A stretch of DNA of 64,000 nucleotides. Origin: Dysidea avara. Taxonomy: Eukaryota > Porifera > Demospongiae > Dictyoceratida > Dysideidae. A program made the translations under genes and the position numbers. The first letter of the stretch is position 1. Every line of letters begins with the position of its first letter. Of this stretch, positions 57,901 through 64,000 are shown piece by piece. The stretch is taken from positions 29,690,472 through 29,754,471 of the forward strand of contig NC_089276.1 of the NCBI RefSeq assembly GCF_963678975.1. The letters run 5' to 3'. The notes beneath the pieces were generated by a model. The model worked only from the letters and a program-made list of their open reading frames with translations. It was not told where the DNA came from and did no database searches.

Positions 57901-60900
57901 CTCCATGGTACCAAGGTTCTTCCACTGGATTCTAAAATTCACATATCCTTAAATTAGCAAAATCACAATAGTGTAAAAAGAAGTTTTGTACATGGAACAA
58001 ATGAGTGGGGGAAACAAAGTGATAAACCACAAAGACTCATTAACTACTGTATTGCACTGAATACATATAAATCATACATACATATGTACACAGAACAGCT
58101 CAAACATAAGATAATGCTTACAGTAGTCCAATCAAATTACTTTTGGACACAAGTAAACAACTTTCAGGTACATGCAGGCAAGTATGCTAAGGTGTTTCAT
58201 TTAAAACATAAAATGGACTATACCAGAATGCTTTTCATATGAATTAAGGTTGAACAGCTTTGTTCGTAATGCAACACATTTGTGTTACATAATCAATCAC
58301 AATTTATTTGCTTCATGAAAACTGAGTGAATGGGATGGGATTGGTAAATTAAAAATTCAAGTGCTTTGTATCAAGACACATACGTACTTAGTAGTGTGTC
58401 ATGTGGTCAAGAAAGTTAGGACACCAAATCAGCAGTTACATATATAAACTGTAACAAGAATGGAGGTTAGTTTCGTGCACACATATAGCTAGTTGCATGG
58501 TCTCCTATCCAAATTGAACTATCTTTTGCAGTGCATGGAGTTTCCTGTCAGGTGGGGCACACATGAAATTTGAGAGTTTTTTCATTAACTCTTCAGCTAA
58601 ATGTATGCAATATAGATATGTACAATCATAACTTCTTTCTTCAAAAAGTGTAATTGTGCCTGCAGAGAAGAAAAGTAAACAAGCTCCAAAGCTGGCTGCA
58701 GTCAGGATTTGGGGTATATTATTCATACCAATTATATGGTCAAACTGTTACGGCCAGAGTTGAGGGTAACTAGGAACTTCAGTAACTTAGTTACGTAATT
58801 AGTTACTATAAAAGTAACTAGTAATGTCCGTAAAGTAACTATATTAGTTACAATAGAAACTAGTTACAATAGTTGCATACGTAGTTACCATGCTTTATAA
58901 AGCCAAAAAGCAATTTTTGCACCACCAAATAGTTTGACACATTATGTGTACTCCATGACTTATGCTGTGCAATGGACATAATTTAGTTGAAAATTGGCTC
59001 AAATTTACTTGTAAGTAACTAATATCTGGGAAAGTGCATAGTTCTAGTAAGGCATACCTGAGTGGAATAGTCATACACAAACAAACTGTGAAAAGTAACT
59101 AGTAACTATCTAACAAGTTACTTTCACAAAGGTAGCTATGACTAAGTTACATGGGATAAGAGTAACGAGTAACTAGTTACTTTTTTGAAATAACTATCCC
59201 AATTCTGAGTATGGCCTTACAAAAACCAAAGATGGCAACAAAGAATTAGCTGCAATGATGTTAATGCTAATCATGCAGTGTTTTTAAGACATGATGATGT
59301 TTTCATTTCTAAGCTTGTTGATCACTGCAGCCATTTGTTGGTTGCCACACTTTGATTTTGCAACTATTTAGATTTTTTGAAAGCTGCACCTCTTTCACAG
59401 CTTAGCTGTTTGGTCTGGATTGTACACATCATGCATATGTACAAATTTGAGTGCTTTAGCATCAGACTGGAGAAGTTGAGGGGATAGGTAGATGTCCATA
59501 TCTCCATAGATCGTAATCACATGTGATTGCAAATTCATTACAAAAATATGTGATCATATCAGCAAACAACCGTCTAGTTCACACAACTTCCAAATTTCTT
59601 TATTTTCTCAGCACTATCTGCATTGTTCAAGGAATGGTTCACCAAAGTTTCAATCGATTATGGTGAGTAATTTTGGAATTACAGTGCAGAAAAGCAAGGA
59701 AATTAATATGTACAGTGACTATACAAAAATACACTACAGGCGCTTACATTCGCAGCCATAACTTCTGCTTGGATTAGTCTACAGAGTTGTGATTTTGACT
59801 TATAATGTTGACTTATAATGTTCACCATGGATTGGCAGATCGACCAAGGTTTAGTTTTCGCCCTAGCGCATAGGCGTATGAAGGAAGTTTTATTGAAGGA
59901 ATGCCAATGATTTTGTTTATGTCTGCCGTATCATAAACAAATGCACGTGACACAAACCATTGGGGCTACAGAAATTAAACAAAGGTTTCAAACTAATTGA
60001 TTTGAGTCTTCCTTCTTTGAGCAATGGCTTGATTAAAACTTGCATAAACTTTTCTTTGTAATATGTGTAATTTCACCACTTTTTAAAAATTTCATTTTTT
60101 CTCAAAACGCATGCTTGTGTAAACAAGACAGGTTTTGCTGAGATGGTCACATATTTCAAAACTATACCCCCCCAATCACCATTAACTCTGCAGTACAGTT
60201 ATACAAGGAATGTCAACCCCACTCAGACAGCATTAGTGATCACATGCACGACATTACAAATCACTAAAACTAACCAAACTAATTCTACCAGTTTGTTCTA
60301 TGACTATAATGAACATGTACTGATAGTCTGATCCCCAAAAACTGAAGCAGTTTGGGCACTCGAGATGAATGCTCCAAGCAAGACAACCAGGCAGTAGAAT
60401 GTAATACTTAAAGCACCACCCATGCTTGTGTGTGCTAAAAACACAGCACTTAGGGGGTGTCTTGAGGCAAATACATTAACACTCGGCTTAGCCTCATGCC
60501 GTATAAGCCTCTCGACAACACCCTTGCTTTTTTCCCCATAAAAACATGTGGCAATGCTTTAACTAGTACATTTGTACTGTATACAGTACTAGGGATGATG
60601 AAGGTTTGCACATTCTCACAAAAATATTGATTTGAATCCAAAGCAAGGTTTAGCAAATGAAAAATAAACAAACAAACAAAAAACAAATAGCCTTCAAAAG
60701 CATTGATTAAGCAGTTTCAAGTCAAACAGGTAATGATCTACTTCAAACTGCACAAGCCACTGTATACTAGAGTGTTTACTACATACTTGAACGACAAGAA
60801 ACATGAGTAAATTGAACTCATCCTGTTGCCAATCAAATTAGTCGCTTTGGTATTAAAACTCATCATGTTGGCATAAGAATTCATCATGTCTTCAAGAAAC

Positions 60901-62236
60901 AACCGTTTTTCACGAGATGAATTATTTTTGTTATCATGAATTCTAATGAATTCTATTGCCAAGGTGACAAATTCAATTGCCAACAGGACGAATTCAATTG
61001 TTTAAACCTGTAGAACAGATGAAATACGTAACTTTGGGCAAACTTAAATGAATTCAATGTTAATATATGCATGAACAGTGAGAGTACATTAAATTCATTT
61101 CTACATAATTGTTTTGTATAACACAATCACAAATTAAGTTTTGAAATTCTTTGTGTTCATAATCACAGACCATATTAAGAGAATTTAATTATAATACTTA
61201 CATTAACCCTTGGGAATGATGATTGATTGCCATAACTCTGCTGTTTATTCCTAAAATTTGACCAAATTTCTGTAAATTTGCGTCTGTTTGGCTTTAAATC
61301 ACCCTACAAAAGGAAATATATACCAGTAATGTACACAATGACATGCATACATATCATATACAAGCACAGCTGTGTTGTAAAAGTAAGTAGGATGTGTCAA
61401 TATAAAGTACAAGTGGTCATATTTAATAGTTGCATATACCATGGCTGCAAGGGATTTTGTTGATATACGTATATCCATATACATCTGAAGAACGAGAGTC
61501 ATGGGCATGAGCGCTAAGGGTGTAAATATCAGCAAAACCTGACACAATTGTGATATAAGTGATACTGTATCACTCTAGGCACACTCACCTGATAGGTCAA
61601 GGAACTACAGAGCACTCATCCTGTACCTTTTATACATTAGTATCTGATGATCAATAGTTTAATAGCGTGGGCCAGGGGTGGTTATTAAACGTAAATAGCA
61701 TTTGTATTTCCACGTATTTTGTAATTTGCTAATTAGCACTTTTCACTTATCAAGAAACGCATCTTGAACAAATTGCTTTATAGCATAAACAGTGCCCAAT
61801 AGGAGGAGACTGAGTGTGGCCCCGACTAGACATTGGGTGACCTGCAGTTCGAATCCTGGGGTTGGAGGGATTTTTTTTCCTTACTTTGGCCCCTTTTCTG
61901 TTACACCTTTTCAGCTATAAGCCACTAAGTCTAAGTCCTTGCAATTAGGTTAGGTAATCCTAAGGCTGCAGCACATGTTGCTGTCAGATCTTCAGTGCTG
62001 GTCACTGTAAAGTGCTAATAATTACATAACCAAGTAATAATAATAATAAGAACGTGACGTCATAAATAATTAATTAATTAATTAATGTCCAGACGAAACT
62101 GCGTAGTGCACACAAGAACACTCACCGGAATTGAGTTAGACGAAACCCGAACGTCAAATTGAAGTGAGCGTTTTTTCTCCGGTGCCTTCATTAAGCAGGA
62201 CACTTTTCTAAATAGTGCCTTTCTTCTAACAAACAT
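46657..62236 (-). CDS. Gene C: Fes-like SH2 - pseudo tyrosine kinase, short paralogue (6 coding exons)
   Basis: Exons 62236-62126, 61303-61202, 57931-57767, 54310-53630, 51910-51800 and 46833-46657 (TGA at 46657-46659), about 448 aa, all phase 0. Exon 1 encodes a basic segment ([20 protein letters not shown]) with an in-frame TGA 39 nt upstream and a strong donor GTGAGT. Exon 2 ([17 protein letters not shown]) aligns with the linker exon of gene A. The rest aligns end to end with A and B: exon lengths 165, 681, 111 and 177 match gene A exactly. No TKL kinase or Vav-like SH2 is found upstream in the 1.8 kb available. Inferred: an SH2-pseudokinase adaptor, either a truncated paralogue or the ancestral short form. 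Exon 1 could instead be internal if an AG upstream of the ATG is used as acceptor. Confidence 0.78.
47254..47547 (-). pseudogene. Coding-like Ser-rich fragment between 48-bp direct repeats
   Basis: Open minus-strand frame of 97 codons in gene C intron 5. The direct repeat (about 47258-47305 and 47495-47542) encodes [14 protein letters not shown] at both ends of the frame. Between them: [33 protein letters not shown]. It looks like real protein-coding sequence (no low-complexity bias, serine codons varied) but I do not recognise it. It may be a captured exon or an unrelated gene's exon. Confidence 0.4.
48490..48800. repeat. Degenerate 33-37 bp tandem repeat
   Basis: About nine copies of GTAGAGAGTTCAGCTA-x-TTACAAGTCACCCT with indels, in gene C intron 5. 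Confidence 0.8.
49340..49610 (-). pseudogene. BEL/Pao-like gag fragment
   Basis: Minus-strand frame includes [20 protein letters not shown], then [19 protein letters not shown], resembling the W-x-x-FWD-x-F ... L-x-x-x-x-K-x-x-YL pattern of BEL/Pao retrotransposon gag proteins (family knowledge). Isolated remnant, no pol nearby. Confidence 0.5.
49950..51447. mobile_element. DNA transposon remnant with CAGTAC-GCTCAAAT ends
   Basis: CAGTACTGCTCAAATACAAC at the left is mirrored by ATATTTGAGCGGTACTG at the right; subterminal TTCACACATGCATG-type sequence is mirrored too. Internally carries a 270-bp direct duplication (50465-50735 and 50985-51255) flanking a younger MITE. Confidence 0.55.
50745..50962. 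mobile_element. TA-flanked MITE, CCGTATAGAGGGAAACTTTGG ends
   Basis: TA|CCGTATAGAGGGAAAC on the left and GTTTCCCTCTATACGG|TA on the right, 218 bp; AAACTTTGGCGAAT repeats inside. Confidence 0.85.
52145..52375. mobile_element. Hairpin MITE copy 4
   Basis: Inverted arms containing CAATGAAACAAGGGAGGTC, TAGCTACACTAGTGGAC and ATTTAATTCCTACTTCAG with mirrors; loop of about 25 bp near 52262. In gene C intron 4 side, between exons 4 and 5. Confidence 0.82.
53630..57931 (-). CDS. Gene C exons 3-4: Fes/Fer-like SH2 and pseudokinase N-lobe/catalytic loop
   Basis: Exons 57931-57767 and 54310-53630. SH2: [27 protein letters not shown]. Kinase fold: [23 protein letters not shown] lysine, [22 protein letters not shown] (Asp to Asn, codon AAC at 53774-53776), [14 protein letters not shown]. 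The catalytic-loop Arg of A and B (TARS) is Lys here. One activation-segment Tyr (MYSQA). The intron between the exons ends 68 nt after an 11-copy 23-bp minisatellite. Confidence 0.88.
54379..54633. repeat. 23-bp minisatellite, 11 copies
   Basis: Unit GTACC(G/T)TCAGCAGCAAGCTGATT with only one variable site; order of variants G,G,G,T,T,G,G,T,T,T,T. Starts 68 nt upstream (transcript sense) of the gene C exon 4 acceptor at 54310. Confidence 0.95.
54930..55180. mobile_element. Hairpin MITE copy 5
   Basis: Inverted arms of about 105 bp with GCAATAAAAAGTAGTGAAAC and CAAGAGGTGAATGATTG and mirrors, AT-rich loop near 55050. Confidence 0.85.
56719..57377. mobile_element. TA-flanked pogo/Tc1-like nonautonomous element
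   Basis: TA|CAGTGTACCTTCCTTATCC at the left, AGATAAGAGAGGTTTCCACTG|TA at the right, 659 bp, no transposase frame. In gene C intron 3. Confidence 0.65.
58755..59207. mobile_element. hAT-like MITE with GTAACTAGTTAC interior
   Basis: CAGAGTTGAGGGTAACT at the left, ATAACTATCCCAATTCTG at the right; inside many AGTAACTAGT palindromes. Related to the partial copy ending at 988. In gene C intron 2. Confidence 0.7.
61202..62236 (-). CDS. Gene C exons 1-2: novel basic N-terminus and linker
   Basis: Exon 1 62236-62126 (37 codons) and exon 2 61303-61202 (34 codons). Donors GTGAGT and GTAAGT and acceptor TTTGTAG are near consensus. Exon 2 shares the NRR-x-F/L start and aromatic/basic character with gene A exon 8 but lacks the SPYxxV site. 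Exon 1 has no counterpart in A or B. Confidence 0.68.
61795..62050 (+). repeat. tRNA-derived SINE-like element
   Basis: Contains a B-box-like GCAGTTCGAATCCTGG at about 61845-61860, a poorly kept 5' region, and a (TAA)n tail at 62033-62050. In gene C intron 1, opposite in direction. Confidence 0.5.
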
Positions 62237-62720
62237 TGAACTCCTTAACAACAACTTTACAGCGCAATTCACTCAAAATCCACGTTCAACCCGCAAAACA
62301 AGTTGTACACACTGCGCGTTAAACAGGTCGCCAAACACGTAAAACCTGTCTGAATACATAGCAACCAGCCGTATGCGCGCCATTAAAATATTTTTGTTTA
62401 TTAAGTTAAAACTGAAAACGTTGTCTTCCTGCCTTGAACTGCATTACTTACACTTACAGGTGTTTGAAGGTTAGTCCTAACTAGTTTGTTTACCGCATGG
62501 AATGCCATGGTTGGAATAAATTTCTGTCGAAGTACTAGTCTGAATAAAGTGTGTTACTGGTGTTACCAGGCACTGTACTGCTTTCTTCGGATGGGCTAAA
62601 TGTTTCACAGTTGTACAATTACAGAAGTTATTTTTATGTTATTTTACAATAAAATAACTAGTTGTTTCCTGTTACTTGTCGTACATTTTTTTGTTGTAGT
62701 GCGAAGAAACAAGCAGGGTA
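62237..62720. promoter_or_regulatory. Putative bidirectional promoter region
   Basis: 484 bp between the divergent starts of gene C and the 2A-containing ORF. It is locally less AT-rich and has several CpGs (for example GCGCGTTAAAC, GTATGCGCGCC), unlike the surrounding introns. No TATA box or factor site is claimed. Confidence 0.35.
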
Positions 62721-63803
62721 ATGATAGACATAACGCAATGGAGAAGAGCGATAGGTACTCATCACCTCCGGTGGAGGCGTAATTCTAATTACGGGTTAAC
62801 AACTTTAGGTGAGTACCATGTAGACAAATTAATGTTCTTCATTACGGTATCGGTTAAGGTATTCATTACTATGCATGTTTTTATTACTATGCTACTGCTG
62901 CTACAAGCAGGTGATGTTGAAAGTAACCCAGGCCCAAACTTTTTAAGGACTTGTCCAAATTGTGATGAAAAAGTGCCGGCAAGAAAAATGTTGTGTAAAT
63001 GTGGATACGTGCTTAACAAAAAAATAGGTAGGCCTACTGGCACCAGTGCAGAAGCGGGCTTTAGGGTAACCACTGGTCGTGCTGTAGGTACCACTGCAGA
63101 AGCAGGGTATAAGGTTTCTAATGGCCGTACTGTAGGTACCACTGCAGAAGCAGGATATAAGGTTTCTAATGGCCATAGTATAGGTACCTCTGCAGAAGCA
63201 GGATTTAAGGTTTCTAATGGCCGTAGTATAGGTACCACTGCAGAAGCAGGGTACAAGGTTTCTAGTGGCCGTAGTGTAGGTACCACTGCAGAAGCAGGAT
63301 ATAAGGTTTCTAATGGCCGTAGTAGAGGTACCACTGAAGAAGCAGGTTTTCATGTTTCATGTGGTAGACCTGTGGTATATAAATCAAATACAAGTGACAA
63401 ACTAATCACCACAGATGTGAACTGCGTGTCGCTTGGTGATGAGCTCCTAGCTTTAGGAAACAAGAGGATTGCACAACAAGTTCGCTTTGACTCTAAGCCA
63501 TTAGCAATTGGGATGTGTTACTGTTGCGGCAGTATACTTTGGTCCAGAGTAGATAATAGTCATACCAACCTAGTAGACATCAAGTTAACAGAGGGACAAA
63601 TACCAGCAGTAGCATACCAGAAGGCAATGTTATCTGCTGGTAAAGGTTTACTAGAGTACCGTCATAAAAGTGGTAAAATGTATGCATGTGCTGTATGCAA
63701 AACATTAAAATGCCCTTCAGAATTTGAATTTCATGTTGGAAAATATGAAGGCATAGATATAGAAGAATGGGATATGAGATTTCCTGAAGTCATATTGAAT
63801 TAA
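62721..63803 (+). CDS. 2A peptide - zinc ribbon - GRxxGTT repeat protein (360 aa), probably transposon-linked
   Basis: Open frame from ATG 62721 (or in-frame ATG 62832) to TAA 63801-63803. In order: a hydrophobic stretch ([14 protein letters not shown], then ITMLLLL); a complete 2A motif GDVESNPGP at 62910-62936, where the ribosome is expected to skip between Gly and Pro; a Cys4 zinc ribbon [19 protein letters not shown]; seven 16-residue repeats (63027-63362) of pattern [16 protein letters not shown]; then two CxxC pairs (CYCCGS, CAVCK). 2A peptides next to signal-like segments are reported from sponge proteins and from metazoan retroelements (known). The GRxxGTT repeat is AT-hook-like and similar repeats occur in mobile-element proteins (recollection, not searched). 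Starts 485 nt from, and divergent to, gene C exon 1. The function is not recognised. A donor-like GTGAGT at 62811 and acceptor-like AG at 62910 leave room for a spliced form. Confidence 0.7.
   Translation: MIDITQWRRAIGTHHLRWRRNSNYGLTTLGEYHVDKLMFFITVSVKVFITMHVFITMLLLLQAGDVESNPGPNFLRTCPNCDEKVPARKMLCKCGYVLNKKIGRPTGTSAEAGFRVTTGRAVGTTAEAGYKVSNGRTVGTTAEAGYKVSNGHSIGTSAEAGFKVSNGRSIGTTAEAGYKVSSGRSVGTTAEAGYKVSNGRSRGTTEEAGFHVSCGRPVVYKSNTSDKLITTDVNCVSLGDELLALGNKRIAQQVRFDSKPLAIGMCYCCGSILWSRVDNSHTNLVDIKLTEGQIPAVAYQKAMLSAGKGLLEYRHKSGKMYACAVCKTLKCPSEFEFHVGKYEGIDIEEWDMRFPEVILN
62892..62936 (+). other. 2A ribosome-skipping sequence
   Basis: Codes for [15 protein letters not shown], which contains the full DVExNPGP core. 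Cleavage-like skipping would release an N-terminal hydrophobic peptide of about 34 or 71 aa, depending on the start, from a 289-aa main product. Confidence 0.85.
63027..63362 (+). repeat. Seven in-frame 48-bp repeats (16 aa each)
   Basis: Perfectly phased array of 48-bp units encoding [13 protein letters not shown]. Units 2-6 are nearly identical at the DNA level, which suggests recent unequal exchange; the first and last are more divergent. Confidence 0.9.
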
Positions 63804-64000
63804 AAAAATCCAGTAGGGCATTGTCAGATAGCGTTATAGCGTTACATGCCTTCATGTAGGGCATGCCTTCATTAACATGCCTTCATTGCATGCCTTCATT
63901 ACATGCCTTCATGTAAATACATGTAACGTACATGTGCATTCCCCCTATACCTTCAAATTGTTTTACACGTTAACAAATTTACTTGGTTATGTGTGACCCG
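63804..64000. repeat. CATGCCTTCAT tandem at the window end
   Basis: Five or six copies of CATGCCTTCAT(T/G) between 63847 and 63912; no gene seen to the window edge. Confidence 0.8.

Noticed and set aside
62789-63353. Long minus-strand frames opposite the 2A ORF
   Set aside because: Antisense shadows of the 48-bp repeats. The plus frame has zinc-ribbon cysteines and a 2A motif; the minus frames have no recognisable feature.

Overview
This window looks like nuclear DNA of an early-branching animal, most likely a demosponge (inference). The genes are split into short exons with GT-AG introns. SH2 domains and a tyrosine-kinase fold, hallmarks of animals and their close relatives, are present. 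The spacer DNA is AT-rich and packed with hAT-type, TA-flanked and hairpin miniature transposons, LINE remnants and microsatellites. A 2A ribosome-skipping peptide of a kind reported from sponge genomes is also present. Nothing looks bacterial, and there is no CRISPR array or operon.

Main content: three tandem paralogous signalling genes, all on the minus strand. Gene A (21856 to 1712, 12 coding exons, about 904 aa) and gene B (37671 to 25579, 12 coding exons, about 905 aa) share one architecture. In order it is: a TKL-like kinase with all key catalytic residues; a short Ser/charged tail; a Vav-like SH2; a Pro-rich and then basic linker; a Fes/Fer-like SH2; and a Fes/Fer-like tyrosine-kinase fold that has lost its catalytic residues (HRD to HRN, DFG to DFS). 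Every modelled junction has GT..AG ends and matching phase, and most exon lengths are identical between A and B. Gene C (62236 to 46657, 6 coding exons, about 448 aa) holds only a novel N-terminal exon, the linker, the Fes-like SH2 and the pseudokinase.

Layout: 1-1711 spacer with transposon relics; 1712-21886 gene A; 21887-25578 spacer with a hAT element and a decayed LINE; 25579-37671 gene B, whose introns carry (GGCA)n, (AGTC)n, a pure (CAG)142 and a 380-bp TG/TA tract; 37672-46656 spacer with a LINE ORF1 relic, a hAT element with perfect 8-bp duplication and a large inverted repeat; 46657-62236 gene C; 62721-63803 a divergently transcribed plus-strand ORF with an N-terminal 2A peptide, a zinc ribbon and seven 16-aa repeats.

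Working idea (inference): A and B proteins would bind phosphotyrosine through two SH2 domains while an active Ser/Thr-type kinase and a dead tyrosine-kinase fold sit at opposite ends. This is reminiscent of JAK (kinase plus pseudokinase plus SH2) but in reversed order and from different families. The TKL-then-SH2 half recalls Dictyostelium Shk kinases. C could act as a kinase-free SH2-pseudokinase adaptor for the same ligands.
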